Assembly: GCA_016706225.1 (NCBI GenBank)
Contig: JADJKB010000025.1
Coordinates: forward strand, 434,001 to 498,000
Length of the DNA stretch: 64,000 nucleotides
Origin: Myxococcales bacterium
GTDB lineage: Bacteria; Myxococcota_A; Polyangia; Polyangiales; Polyangiaceae
Reading direction: 5' to 3'
Both the position numbers and the translations under genes were made by a program. Under the pieces are notes generated by a model. The model did not search any database, had not been told where the DNA came from, and saw only the letters and a program-made list of their open reading frames with translations. This document shows positions 38,227 through 47,032 of this stretch, in pieces. Within the stretch, counting starts at the first letter, position 1; each line of letters opens with the position of its first letter.

Positions 38227-38940
38227 ATGAGCGAGGGGCCGCCACGTCGGCAATTCGAAGCGTCAGCACCCAGTGGTGTCGGCGAGTCTGCGCTCCCAAG
38301 CGCCGTTGCGGCCGGCGTGGAGCCGCGGGTGATCGCCGCTTGGTGCGAGTGGCTCGACGCCCTGGCTACGGACGCCGAAGCCGCCCTGGCTGCTGCGATG
38401 GCGTACAAAGCCCTCGATGCGGTCGCGCGGGATCGCTGGCTCAATGCGCTGGAGCAGGACGCCGAGCGGGTGAGTGTGCCGCGAATCGCCCTCTACGCAC
38501 CGCTCTTGGCGGTCGAGAGCGACCCGGCGCGACGAGCGCGCATCACCTCGGCCGTGGGGACGATGGACCTGCAGCTCGCGCCGGGCGCGGCGGTGCGGGC
38601 GCTCTCGGGCGTGGCCGCGGATGGCCTGCGCATCGCGACCATCGTCACGCCGCTGTATCTGGATTTCGCACAGGTTCTGGCTTGTGGTTACCGCGCTGCG
38701 GACGGGTTCGAGTGGGTGCGGCACGATCCCATCGTGCAGAACGATGCGGCCCCCCGCCACGGAGAGGAGCTGTTCGGAGCTCGCCTCGAAAAGGCGCCGG
38801 TCAGTGCGCTGGTGGACGAGCTGGCGCTCGTGGTGCTCGCTCACCGGCGTAACGGGCGGGAGTACCCCGAGGCCCTGAGAATGTGCGCGGATCTCTTCGA
38901 GCCGGAGTACAGCGTGGGGCCCGTCGCGTCGTCTCCGTGA
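38227..38940 (+). CDS. Conserved-looking protein of unknown function
   Basis: This 237-residue protein is not recognised. It is Ala-rich and mostly helical, without signal peptide or membrane helix, with a central hydrophobic strand (GLRIATIVTPLYLDFAQVLACGY). Its TGA overlaps the ATG of the thioredoxin-like lipoprotein gene (TGATG), and the chain continues through the E2-like gene to argG, so the four are probably read from one transcript. The ATG at 38227 follows no strong ribosome binding site. Confidence 0.55.
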   Translation: MSEGPPRRQFEASAPSGVGESALPSAVAAGVEPRVIAAWCEWLDALATDAEAALAAAMAYKALDAVARDRWLNALEQDAERVSVPRIALYAPLLAVESDPARRARITSAVGTMDLQLAPGAAVRALSGVAADGLRIATIVTPLYLDFAQVLACGYRAADGFEWVRHDPIVQNDAAPRHGEELFGARLEKAPVSALVDELALVVLAHRRNGREYPEALRMCADLFEPEYSVGPVASSP

Positions 38941-39521
38941 TGCCGTCCCGCGCGTCGTTCCGCCGCGGGCGCAGGCCGGGCTCTGCTTGGGCGTTCGCCG
39001 CCCTGGTCGCCGGCGCTGCTGCCCTGGCTGGCTGCGGCGGTGATCGGCGTCAGGACCTGGAGGTGCCCCCCCAGCCGACCGGCGCGCCCGTGGAATTTGC
39101 GTTCGGGACGACCGACGGGGCGGAGCTCTCGAGCGAGACCACGCGGGGACGCGCCACCGCCATCCTGTTCGTCACGACGTACGACATCGCGTCGCAGGTG
39201 GTTGCCGAGCGGCTGGAGGACGTCATCCGTTCGCACGTGCCCCGGGCCAACGCGGGCGCTGTCGTGCTCGAGGCACCCAAATACGTTCAGCTGGCGGTCG
39301 CGTATCGGTCGACCCTCGCGCTCTCGTACCCGATTGCGATGGCGGACTCGTTCACGCTCACTGGCGGCGGGCCCTTCGGTTCGATCACTCAGGTGCCAAC
39401 CCTGGTGGTCCTGGACCGCTCCGGGCGGGAGGTCTGGAGGCGGACCGGCGTGCCGGATGCCCGGTCCATCGAGCAGGCCCTTGCGCTCGGCGCGCGCCGC
39501 GGTTTTGCTCCGCCGCCGTGA
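38940..39521 (+). CDS. Thioredoxin-fold lipoprotein without the CxxC site
   Basis: This 193-residue lipoprotein has signal peptide and lipobox (ALAGC near 34). It then shows a redoxin/TlpA-like fold: a first strand and TSS-like loop (ATAILFVTTYDIASQ), a central helix, and the cis-Pro loop ITQVPTLVVLDRSGREVWRRTG. The position of CxxC is occupied by TYDIA, so no disulfide exchange is expected. It is tethered to a membrane facing the periplasm. It overlaps the upstream gene by 1 nt and the downstream E2-like gene by 4 nt. Confidence 0.7.
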   Translation: MPSRASFRRGRRPGSAWAFAALVAGAAALAGCGGDRRQDLEVPPQPTGAPVEFAFGTTDGAELSSETTRGRATAILFVTTYDIASQVVAERLEDVIRSHVPRANAGAVVLEAPKYVQLAVAYRSTLALSYPIAMADSFTLTGGGPFGSITQVPTLVVLDRSGREVWRRTGVPDARSIEQALALGARRGFAPPP

Positions 39522-40324
39522 GCTTCCGCCGCCTCGAAGACCTGCCCGCCTGGCGCTCCATGGCCGTTCACGCCTGGGGCCCGCCGCGGGATCCAACCGT
39601 GTACGGCATCATCGACGTGGACGCGACCAACGCCCTCGCGTTCCTGGAGCGCCAACGCCGCGCCTCGGGCGTGAAGATCACACTCACGCACCTGGTCGGA
39701 AAAGCGCTCGCGCTCGCCATCGCAAAGCGGCCCGAGGTCAACGCCATCATCCGGCGTGGCCGCATCTACGTGCGCGATACCGTCGACATCTTTTTTCAGG
39801 TCGCCTTCGAGGACGGTGAGAACCTCGCCGGCGCCAAGGTGAGCCGTGTGGATCAGAAGAGCCTCACGGAGCTGGCGCGCGAGTTGACCGAACGGGCCGA
39901 GCGGATCCGCGTCAAGAAGGATCACCCGACCCAGAAGACCGCGCGCATGCTGTCGAGCTTGCCGCCGGCGCTGGTCGGCGCCCTGATGCAGCTCGGGGAG
40001 CGCCTGACCTACGACTACGACTTGGACCTCGGCGCCGTGGGCATCCCCTACGACGCCTTCGGCTCCGCGATGGTCAGCAGCGTCGGCGGCTTTGGTCTCA
40101 CCGTGGGCCAGGCCCCCCTCTTCCCGCCGTCCCGCACGCCCATCTGCCTGACGGTCGGCGCCGTTCGGGACGCCCCGGCGGTGGTCGATGGCCAGCTAAT
40201 GGTGCGGCCGATGCTCACCCTCGGTGCTTCGTTTGACCACCGGGTCGCGGACGGCTATCAGGCCGGCAAAATGGCGAAGCGCTTCAAAGAAGTGCTCGAG
40301 GACCCGGAGAAGGAACTGTCGTGA
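39518..40324 (+). CDS. Stand-alone 2-oxoacid dehydrogenase acyltransferase (E2) catalytic domain
   Basis: This 268-residue protein corresponds to the C-terminal catalytic domain of E2 acyltransferases (pyruvate/branched-chain type). It keeps the active-site motif DHRVADG (HxxxDG) near residue 250 and the trimer-core strands. It has no lipoyl domain and no E1/E3-binding domain, and no E1 or E3 gene is near. It may acylate a different carrier or have a structural role. The GTG start overlaps the lipoprotein gene's stop; its own TGA overlaps the GTG of argG. Confidence 0.8.
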   Translation: MSFRRLEDLPAWRSMAVHAWGPPRDPTVYGIIDVDATNALAFLERQRRASGVKITLTHLVGKALALAIAKRPEVNAIIRRGRIYVRDTVDIFFQVAFEDGENLAGAKVSRVDQKSLTELARELTERAERIRVKKDHPTQKTARMLSSLPPALVGALMQLGERLTYDYDLDLGAVGIPYDAFGSAMVSSVGGFGLTVGQAPLFPPSRTPICLTVGAVRDAPAVVDGQLMVRPMLTLGASFDHRVADGYQAGKMAKRFKEVLEDPEKELS

Positions 40325-41532
40325 AACCCATCAAGAAGGTCGTGCTCGCGTACTCGGGGGGGCTGGATACGAGCGTGATTCTGCGCTGGCTCATCGAGAC
40401 CTATCACTGTGAGGTGGTCGCGTGGTGCGCCGACGTGGGTCAGGCCGAGGAGCTCTCCGGCCTGGAGAAAAAGGCGAAAGACAGCGGGGCGGTCGAGTAC
40501 GTCCAGATGGACCTGCGCGAGACCTTCGTCAGGGACTTCGTGTTCCCGGCGCTCCGAGCCAACGCCATCTACGAGGGCGAATACCTGCTCGGTACCTCGC
40601 TGGCGCGGCCGTGCATCATTCAAGGCATGATGGCGACCGTGAAGGCGTCGGGTGCGGACGCCATTTCTCACGGCGCGACCGGCAAGGGAAATGATCAGGT
40701 GCGCTTCGAGCTCGGGGCGATGTTCTTCGATCCCGAGGTGCAGGTGATCGCGCCGTGGCGCGAGTGGTCCCTCAAGAGCCGTACGGACTGCATCGAGTAC
40801 GCCAAGAAACACGGCATTCCGGTGACGGCGACGGCCCAGAAGCCGTACTCGATGGATCGCAACCTGTTGCACCTCTCGTTCGAGGGCGGGGTGCTCGAAG
40901 ATCCCTGGAACGAACCGCCCAAGGACATGTTCATCCTGAGCAAGGATCCCGCGGACGCCCCCAACGAGGCTCAGTACCTGGAGATTGGCTTCGAAAAGGG
41001 CAACCCCGTCAGCATCGACGGGCACGCGTACGGCCCCAGCATGCTGCTCGCCCGCATGAACGAGATCGCTGGCCGGCACGGTGTGGGTCGCGTGGATCTG
41101 TGCGAGAGCCGCTACGTCGGCATGAAGAGCCGAGGCGTGTACGAGACCCCGGGCGGAACCGTGCTCCACAAGGCGCACCGCGCCATGGAGTCGATCACGC
41201 TGGATCGCGAGCAGATCCGCATCCGTGATGGGCTCATTCCCGAGTACGCGGCGCTGGTCTATCGAGGTTTCTGGTTCGCGCCGGAGCGGCTGATGCTGCA
41301 GGGCATGTTCGACTCGATCCAGGAGCTCGTGACTGGAACGGTGCGGCTCAAGCTGTACAAGGGCAACGTCACCATCGTGGGCCGGAAGTCGCAGCACACG
41401 CTGTATCGCGAGGACTTCGTCACTTTCGAGCGCGACGACGTGTACGACCAGCGGGACGCCACGGGGTTCATCCGGCTGACGGGGCTCCGGCTTCGACTCG
41501 ATGCCATCCGCCAGCGGGCGAACAAGAGCTGA
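40321..41532 (+). CDS. argG: Argininosuccinate synthase
   Basis: This 403-residue enzyme joins citrulline and aspartate using ATP in arginine synthesis. It has the N-type ATP pyrophosphatase loop AYSGGLDTS near residue 10, the GATGKGNDQVRFE motif and the C-terminal GRKSQHTLY region; length is standard. Translation starts at GTG, overlapping the preceding gene by 4 nt (GTGA). It is convergent with the SUMF1-like gene. No other arg gene is near. Confidence 0.95.
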   Translation: MKPIKKVVLAYSGGLDTSVILRWLIETYHCEVVAWCADVGQAEELSGLEKKAKDSGAVEYVQMDLRETFVRDFVFPALRANAIYEGEYLLGTSLARPCIIQGMMATVKASGADAISHGATGKGNDQVRFELGAMFFDPEVQVIAPWREWSLKSRTDCIEYAKKHGIPVTATAQKPYSMDRNLLHLSFEGGVLEDPWNEPPKDMFILSKDPADAPNEAQYLEIGFEKGNPVSIDGHAYGPSMLLARMNEIAGRHGVGRVDLCESRYVGMKSRGVYETPGGTVLHKAHRAMESITLDREQIRIRDGLIPEYAALVYRGFWFAPERLMLQGMFDSIQELVTGTVRLKLYKGNVTIVGRKSQHTLYREDFVTFERDDVYDQRDATGFIRLTGLRLRLDAIRQRANKS

Positions 41533-41537
41533 AGGCG

Positions 41538-42545
41538 TCAGTCGGCGCAGCAGCGCGCGCCGAGGCTGTAGTCGTAGTAATCGGCCGAGTGGATTTCGAC
41601 CTTCGCGTCGCAACCCCAGTGGGTCTCGCGCGCGTAAAACCCGCCGACGAACGTGCCCGCCGGATCATCGATCCACTCGTCGAGGTTGCCCTCCATGTCC
41701 CAGGCGGCGTCGCCTTCCCAGGGGCTCGCGCATCCCAGCAGCGAGCCGGTCGGTCTGAGCAGCGTCCGCCCGCCGAGCTCGACGAGGTTGAGGCGAGGAT
41801 CTCGGCCGCCGAGCTCCCGCATGCCGTGCAGGCCCACGGCGGGGTGGAGTGGCGCCGCGAGATTGCAGCGGGCCGGGTCGAGCTCTTCCCCGTAAGGATG
41901 GCGAGTGCCGCGCTCCGAACGGCAGGCCATCATCCACTCGCGCTTCTTGCACAGGCGTTTGCCCGAATTCGCGCAGGCCAGGCGCGCGGCGTCGAGATCG
42001 AGATACGCGCTCGGCACGCGGTTCGGCTCCGACACCGCCCGGGGTACGACGCCGGGCTCGAGCTGCCAGTGTGGGAGCTCGGGCAGCGGCACGGCGTGCG
42101 CTCTGATGGGTCCGATGCCGAGCGCCTTCGCCTGCCACTCTTGCTGATCTCGGAGCGCCAGCATCGGGGTCGGATGGTGGTAGGGCGAGAGCGGGTGGCC
42201 CGTGCGCGCGTCCACCAGGCTGCTCTCGTAGCGGTCGACACAAAAGCGGCCCGCGACGTCGACCATGTCGCTTGGGCAGCGGGCAGGCTGCGACGCCGAG
42301 CTCGCTGCGCCGGTGCCCATCGCTCGCGCGCCTCGCGCGGTTTGGGTCGAAGTACCGGCGGCGGTCGTGCTTTGGGTGTTCGGCGTCACCAAAGAGGCAG
42401 CGTCGAACTGGCCCGGACGCAGCCTCGACGCCCCGGAAATGTCGCCGAACGCCAGCGCGCAACCGAATACCGACAACAGCGCGACGCCGAGCCCGAGCGT
42501 GCGTCGGTTCGCCTCGGACGGGACGGACGTCGTCGCGCGCCGCAT
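41538..42545 (-). CDS. SUMF1/formylglycine-generating-enzyme-like protein, secreted, probably non-catalytic
   Basis: This 335-residue protein has an N-terminal hydrophobic segment (about 17-33), a Ser/Thr-rich linker and an FGE-sulfatase domain (CPSDMVDVAGRFCVDRYE to GARCCAD). The domain has the GKRLCKKREWMMACRS and DMEGNLDEWIDD motifs of the fold. The paired active-site Cys of true sulfatase-modifying enzymes (CxxxxC in GGSFMCHRSYC) is not preserved. Myxobacteria carry many such proteins with unknown roles. It is divergent from the methyltransferase gene with a 68-nt shared promoter region. Confidence 0.78.
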   Translation of the reverse strand: MRRATTSVPSEANRRTLGLGVALLSVFGCALAFGDISGASRLRPGQFDAASLVTPNTQSTTAAGTSTQTARGARAMGTGAASSASQPARCPSDMVDVAGRFCVDRYESSLVDARTGHPLSPYHHPTPMLALRDQQEWQAKALGIGPIRAHAVPLPELPHWQLEPGVVPRAVSEPNRVPSAYLDLDAARLACANSGKRLCKKREWMMACRSERGTRHPYGEELDPARCNLAAPLHPAVGLHGMRELGGRDPRLNLVELGGRTLLRPTGSLLGCASPWEGDAAWDMEGNLDEWIDDPAGTFVGGFYARETHWGCDAKVEIHSADYYDYSLGARCCAD

Positions 42546-42613
42546 GCAAACAGGCTATCACGAGCCTCGGTTTGCGACGCTCCCGGCGCAGGTCCGGGTG
42601 AACGGCCCACTTC

Positions 42614-43720
42614 ATGAAGTTCTTCATTACGGCTCCCATGGGAGTCGAACGCGTGCTCGCGGACGAGCTGAGCGAGCTCGGCATTGGCCGCGTGCGCTCG
42701 GTCGTGGGCGGGGTCGAGCTGTCGGGTCGTTGGGAGGACGCCTACCGCGTGTGCATCGAGAGTCGCATCGCGATGCGTGTGCTCTTGCCGGTGGCAGAGG
42801 CTGCCTGTGACGGCGAAGCGGACCTGTACCGCGCGGCGGACAGCGTGCGTTGGGAGACGCACGTGACGCCGGACACGACCATCGCCGTGAGCGCGGTGGG
42901 TACCGCACCCGGTCTGGACAACACCATGTTCGTGGCCCAGCGCACCAAGGACGCCATCGTCGACCGACTGCGGGCTGTGACCGGCGCGCGGCCCTCGGTC
43001 GATCGAAGGGATCCCGACGTGAGTGTGTTCGTGCGGCTCGCGCGTGGGCGCGTGACGGTGGCGCTCGACCTCTCGGGTGAGTCGCTGCATCGACGGGGTT
43101 ATCGGGAACCCGGGTCCCTGGCTCCGCTCAAGGAGAACCTGGCCGCGGCGGTGATCGCCTTGTCGGGCTGGGATACCAAACGTCCGCTGGCCGATCCGAT
43201 GTGTGGGTCCGGCACGCTGCTGATCGAGGCGGATCACTTGGCGCGCCGCGTAGCTCCGGGCCTGGCACGGCGGCGCTTCGGCTTCGAGCGCTGGGCCAGC
43301 TTCGATCGCACCTTGGCCAAACGTGTCGCCGTTCTCAGAGAGCGCGCCCGCGGGCGTGAACGCACATCGGGGCCGGCGATCTTTGGCTACGACTACGACC
43401 CCAGAGCCGTGGCGCTGGGGAAGACGAGCGCGACCCGCGCCGGCGCAAGAGTCGAGATCTCCGAGGCGAAGCTGTCCGACTTTCGCGGAACGGAGCCGCC
43501 GGGCCTGGTGGTTTCGAACCCGCCGTATGGCGAACGCTTGGCTGCGGATCGAGAATTTTACGCCGACCTCGCGGAGGTGTTCGCTCGTCTGCCGCGCGGA
43601 CATCGCGTGGCGCTGCTGCTCGGTCCGGACGTGCCGTTCAACCCACCGCGCGGCGCGCGCAGACATCGCCTGAAGAACGGCGATCTGCCTTGCTCGCTCG
43701 CCGTTTGGGACGTTGATTGA
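42614..43720 (+). CDS. THUMP-type RNA guanine-N2 methyltransferase (RlmL N-terminal-half-like)
   Basis: This 368-residue class I SAM-dependent methyltransferase has an N-terminal THUMP/ferredoxin-like RNA-binding part (1-165), then the Rossmann domain with ADPMCGSGTLLIEA (SAM loop) and the catalytic NPPYGER (NPPY). This matches the YcbY/RlmL-type 23S rRNA m2G methyltransferases or Trm14-like enzymes. The RlmK half of the enterobacterial fusion is absent. It starts 68 nt from a divergent gene and is followed by the palindrome-dense element. Confidence 0.85.
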   Translation: MKFFITAPMGVERVLADELSELGIGRVRSVVGGVELSGRWEDAYRVCIESRIAMRVLLPVAEAACDGEADLYRAADSVRWETHVTPDTTIAVSAVGTAPGLDNTMFVAQRTKDAIVDRLRAVTGARPSVDRRDPDVSVFVRLARGRVTVALDLSGESLHRRGYREPGSLAPLKENLAAAVIALSGWDTKRPLADPMCGSGTLLIEADHLARRVAPGLARRRFGFERWASFDRTLAKRVAVLRERARGRERTSGPAIFGYDYDPRAVALGKTSATRAGARVEISEAKLSDFRGTEPPGLVVSNPPYGERLAADREFYADLAEVFARLPRGHRVALLLGPDVPFNPPRGARRHRLKNGDLPCSLAVWDVD

Positions 43721-43727
43721 GCGGGCG

Positions 43728-43932
43728 CTAGTGTCGTGAGTCCGCAATTCGCAACCGAATTGCGGACCGCGCTCCGCGCGGCGCTGCTATCGCAGCGCGG
43801 ACACTATCTTCCTCGAAAGGGCGCCGCGCGCCCCTCTCGCGCTTCGCGCGATTCACCCCGCGGAATTCGCTCCGCGAATTCGCTAGTGTGCCGAGGTCAC
43901 ATCTTGCCCGATTTGCGGACTCGGCACACTAG
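43728..43932. mobile_element. 205-bp palindrome-dense MITE/REP-like element
   Basis: Imperfect terminal inverted repeats CTAGTGTCGTGAGTCCGCAA (43728-43747) and the complement of 43913-43932 match at 17 of 20 positions. CGGGCG flanks both sides (43722-43727 and 43934-43939), a possible 6-bp target duplication. Inside are hairpins with stems of 12 bp (43740-43751/43756-43767), 7 bp (43781/43792), 6 bp (43819/43828), 6 bp (43837/43846) and 7 bp (43863/43875), and a 12-bp stem CTAGTGTGCCGA (43883-43894/43921-43932). It encodes nothing obvious. The terminal repeats and size fit a non-autonomous element; a REP cluster is the alternative. Confidence 0.6.
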
Positions 43933-44079
43933 ACGGGCGCGGAACTCGGCACGGCTGACGCTGTCGAACCCGCCCATGACCCTCTCGCTCAGGCTCCGGG
44001 TGTGAGATCAGTCGGGCCGCGGAGCAGTCGAGCCCGGAACGGCACGAGCTGTCTCAGCTGATCGAGCTCGCCAAGCAGC
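43933..44079. other. Intergenic DNA between palindromic element and M23 gene
   Basis: This 147-nt stretch lies between the structured element and the stop of the peptidase gene. I see no start codon with ribosome binding site and no convincing terminator. An open plus-strand frame ends at 44102 with natural-looking helical sequence but has no start. Confidence 0.4.
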
Positions 44080-45579
44080 TCAGAGCCGAGGGTGACGGCT
44101 GAGCGAGCGTCGGCGCCGAGCGAGGCTGAGCGCGAGCAACCAGCCGAGCGCGCAGAGCCGCAGCCCTGGGGGCTCTGCAGAACCCAACCGACAGGCACAG
44201 CCGCCGGCTTCGTCTTCGCTGGTCGAGCCGCCGCCCGCAGCCGGCGCGCCGCCCGCATTCGACTGACCCCCAGACGAGCTGGCACCGCCGCTGCCGCCGG
44301 CAACAGCGCCGGCGGAGCCCGCGCTGCCTGCGGTGCCGCTGCCGCCCGTGCCGCCCGTGCCGCCGTTGATTCGGGTCAACCGGATGGCGTCGAACACCAG
44401 CTTGCGCTTGAGGCTGACGGCCTCGCCGCTGTTGTCATCGAGCCGCAACGACTGGGCCGCGCCCTTCGCGAACGCAAAGACTCCCAGTGACTGCCAGCCG
44501 TCCTTGGCGGATTGATCGAGGGTCTTCTTGCTCGATTGGCCGCCATGTTTGATGGTGTAGGCCGCCTGTTTCGACTGGGCGAAGCTCGCCGTGTACGCCT
44601 CGACGTCGTAGTCGCCCGCCTCGGCGAAGTTCAGCTCCCAGACTCCGAAGTTGTCGGGGTTCGGATCGTTGGTGGCGTTGGTCCAGAACAACGAGCTCTG
44701 ATATCCCACGCTCGCGCTGTACCAGTACGCGGGCGAACCCGACTGCTTGAAACACAGGTCCTCGGTCTCGTCGACGATCCGTCCTTGTGAAGGGATCAGC
44801 TCGCACACCTTGCAGTCGCCTGGGCAGGTTGCTTGGGTCTCGGTGCCGTTGCACACCGAGTCGCCACACACGGGGTTGCTCGTGTTCGTGCTCGTGATGA
44901 GCGTGCCCTGTTTCAGATCTTCGACGCCGTCCATGGACTCGGGCACGACGGCGTTGCCGCCGTAAGAGCCGCCGGTGCCGCTGCCACCGACCAAGCTGTC
45001 CCGATGCAGCGCCCAGTGCAGGTGGGGGGTCGAGAATGAGCTGCACGAGAGTGTGCCCTGACAGGATTGCCCGAGCGCTCCGAGCTTCTGCCCCACGGTC
45101 ACCTGCGCACCCTCGGTCACGGCGAGCGAGTCCATGTGCGCGTAGAGGCTGTGGTACACGTGCCCGTCTCCGAGATCGTGCTCCAGGATCACGCGCTGGC
45201 CGTAGTTGGCCCAGCCGCTGGTTGCCCAACCCGCACGCACGACCTTGCCCGCGAGCGGTGCCACCACTGGCAAGCCTTTGCCGGAGTTGGGCTGGTCGTC
45301 GTACACGAGGTCGAGGGCGTAGTAGTCGTTCGCCTTGCTGGTTGCGTTGGTGTCCGCGTGCAGGCTCGAGCCGCCGCTCGGGCTGTAGCCGGAGAGCACG
45401 CGGATCTTCGAGCCTGCGGGGAACGGCAGGTACAGCTTGGGTCCGCTCGCCGGGTAGGGAACTGCGCCGGCGATCGGGGTGGTGAGCGCGTGGGCCAGCG
45501 AGGCCCACGACATGAGCACGATGGCGGCGAAGGCGATGACGAGACCACGAACTACGGAGGTGGAGCCGAGCTTTGCCAC
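44080..45579 (-). CDS. Secreted M23 metallopeptidase with golvesin-like domain and MYXO-CTERM-type tail
   Basis: This 499-residue protein has a signal peptide (about 1-32), a LytM/M23 zinc peptidase domain (about 50-215) with H/D ligands in SLHADTN...YALDL and the STPHLHW HxH motif, then a small Cys module (CGDSVCNGTETQATCPGDC). A golvesin C-terminal/xanthan-lyase-like beta domain covers about 265-400. A Gly/Ser/Ala-rich linker precedes a C-terminal tail with Cys pair, hydrophobic helix and RRRR (GCACR...ALGWLLALSLARRRR), matching the MYXO-CTERM sorting pattern. It probably cleaves peptidoglycan cross-links or other peptides and is anchored at the cell surface by a myxosortase. It is divergent from the next gene. 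Confidence 0.85.
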   Translation of the reverse strand: MAKLGSTSVVRGLVIAFAAIVLMSWASLAHALTTPIAGAVPYPASGPKLYLPFPAGSKIRVLSGYSPSGGSSLHADTNATSKANDYYALDLVYDDQPNSGKGLPVVAPLAGKVVRAGWATSGWANYGQRVILEHDLGDGHVYHSLYAHMDSLAVTEGAQVTVGQKLGALGQSCQGTLSCSSFSTPHLHWALHRDSLVGGSGTGGSYGGNAVVPESMDGVEDLKQGTLITSTNTSNPVCGDSVCNGTETQATCPGDCKVCELIPSQGRIVDETEDLCFKQSGSPAYWYSASVGYQSSLFWTNATNDPNPDNFGVWELNFAEAGDYDVEAYTASFAQSKQAAYTIKHGGQSSKKTLDQSAKDGWQSLGVFAFAKGAAQSLRLDDNSGEAVSLKRKLVFDAIRLTRINGGTGGTGGSGTAGSAGSAGAVAGGSGGASSSGGQSNAGGAPAAGGGSTSEDEAGGCACRLGSAEPPGLRLCALGWLLALSLARRRRSLSRHPRL

Positions 45580-45682
45580 ACTCGGAGACTACCACCTCGA
45601 GCGCGGGGTCCGGCGGCGTCCGTGCACCCTCGAAGGTGCGCGGGAAGTGAGGCGGTGTCTCGGGCGTATCAAGCGGGGTCGG

Positions 45683-46717
45683 GTGAGCGAAGACGGGAAA
45701 AAAGTCGGGATCATCGGGGGGATCCTCGCCGCCTTGGGCGGGGCTTTTGCGCACTTCGGCGATGACTGCGCGCGTCTGGGCGCACGCGGTGTCTCTGCCG
45801 AGGCAGCTGGCGTTCGCGCCGCGAGCAATGTGGGCGACGACCTGGCTCGGGTCGGCGCACGCGGCGCGAGACGGGCGGGGGAGGATCTCACCCGAGGGAG
45901 CCTTGCAGGCCGCAATCTGCGCCCGCGCGGAGCGCCGCTGATCGCGCCGGGCGCCGCGGAAGATCTCGGTCGCCTCGGCTCGCGCGTGCCCGGCTTCGAG
46001 CGGGAGATCGGTCTCGCGGCGGTCGGCGACGAAGTCGCCACGGGCAGCAAGACCTGGAAGTCCCTGGCCGAGGAGTTGGGGCAAGAGGTCAGTCAAAATG
46101 TGCTCTCTCTGCTGCTCGGTCCGGACGAGTCCGAAGTGCCATCTCCCACCGACCGTCCCGCGCTTCCCTCACTGGCTCTTCCGGGCTCATTTCCGACGCT
46201 GATTGCGCTCGTGCCCGAGTCGAACGAGGCAGAGCGGGTTGCCTTTGGTGGTTCGGCTGCCAAGCCGGCGCGCGGTTCTGAAGGCGCGGACCCGCCGCGC
46301 AGACTCGTGTTCGTGTTGCCGGCGCGCTTGCCCGAGCTCTGGTCGAGGCTGGAGCAACCGAACGCGCTCGGCGCCAGCGTCGTGGTCGGTCATTGGCAAC
46401 GGGATCGCACCACTGCCCTCTCGCTCCCGGCAGAACCCACAGGGCTGGAAATCGCCACGCTCCAGGCGCGTTGCGCGCTGGCGCGGAAGACCTGCTGGGT
46501 GCTGGTTTGCGCCAACGAGGACGAGAAATCCCGAGCGGCCTGCGGTGTCTCGGCAAGACGTGTGATCGAGCGAGCGCTGTCGAACCGCGTCGCCGACGCC
46601 GCTGAGCTGGGGCGGAGACTCGTGGCCGAACGCGATCAACTCGCAGTCGAGGCGCTGGCGATTCACGGAGTTGCGCGTACGAGGGGCGGTGCGCGTTTGG
46701 TTCACAGTCGACTCTGA
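45683..46717 (+). CDS. Membrane-anchored protein of unknown function
   Basis: This protein of about 344 residues is not recognised. It has an N-terminal hydrophobic segment (VGIIGGILAALGGAFAHF), then two copies of a D(C/L)ARxGARG unit (near residues 30 and 50), suggesting a short internal duplication. A globular C-terminal domain has PPRRLVFVLPARLPELW and a Cys pair. The start is taken at GTG 45683 (AGCGGGG upstream); the open frame extends to 45479 but overlaps the divergent peptidase gene. Confidence 0.5.
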   Translation: MSEDGKKVGIIGGILAALGGAFAHFGDDCARLGARGVSAEAAGVRAASNVGDDLARVGARGARRAGEDLTRGSLAGRNLRPRGAPLIAPGAAEDLGRLGSRVPGFEREIGLAAVGDEVATGSKTWKSLAEELGQEVSQNVLSLLLGPDESEVPSPTDRPALPSLALPGSFPTLIALVPESNEAERVAFGGSAAKPARGSEGADPPRRLVFVLPARLPELWSRLEQPNALGASVVVGHWQRDRTTALSLPAEPTGLEIATLQARCALARKTCWVLVCANEDEKSRAACGVSARRVIERALSNRVADAAELGRRLVAERDQLAVEALAIHGVARTRGGARLVHSRL

Positions 46718-47032
46718 CGCGCGGGCGAGGCGGAAGGCGAGCGCGTGCGCCTCGAGGCGCGCTGTGCGTGGCGCGGGCGGGGGGCCGTCGGCTTGCGCCG
46801 ACAAGTGGGAAGAAGATGTTGCGAATCGTCGCGAAACTCGAGCGCGTCATCGGCACGCTCGTCCGCTTGGGCGGCGCATGAACCCTCGGCCCGGCGTCGC
46901 TCTTGTGGCGGCGCCGGGCGCCTTCATCGACTGCCGGCTTGCCCCGCCTCCGGCGTAACCACCGCGCGCAAGAGTGCGAGCCCGCAGGCTCTGATGGCGC
47001 ACCCAGGTCATCTCGCGCTACGATGGGCCGAG
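46718..47032. other. Intergenic region with two tiny ORFs only
   Basis: This 315-nt stretch holds no recognisable gene. A 21-codon ORF (46816-46881, preceded by GGGAAGAAG) and an overlapping 26-codon ORF starting at 46878 are present but have no family resemblance. No terminator or promoter stands out. Confidence 0.4.

Noticed and set aside
40258..41613. 451-codon antisense frame opposite argG
   Set aside because: It lies entirely over a textbook argG, has no domain and the His/Arg-rich composition of a GC-rich shadow frame.
43985..44102. Plus-strand open frame ending in helical-looking sequence before 44102
   Set aside because: No start codon after the in-frame TGA near 43978, and it overlaps the peptidase 3' end.
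44435..46096. 553-codon frame on the minus strand over the M23 gene
   Set aside because: Arg/Pro/His-rich with no family features; the other frame encodes a recognisable peptidase.
46816..46960. Two tiny ATGA-coupled ORFs (21 and 26 codons)
   Set aside because: A ribosome-binding-like GGGAAGAAG is present, but short frames of this size arise by chance in GC-rich DNA and no family is recognised.
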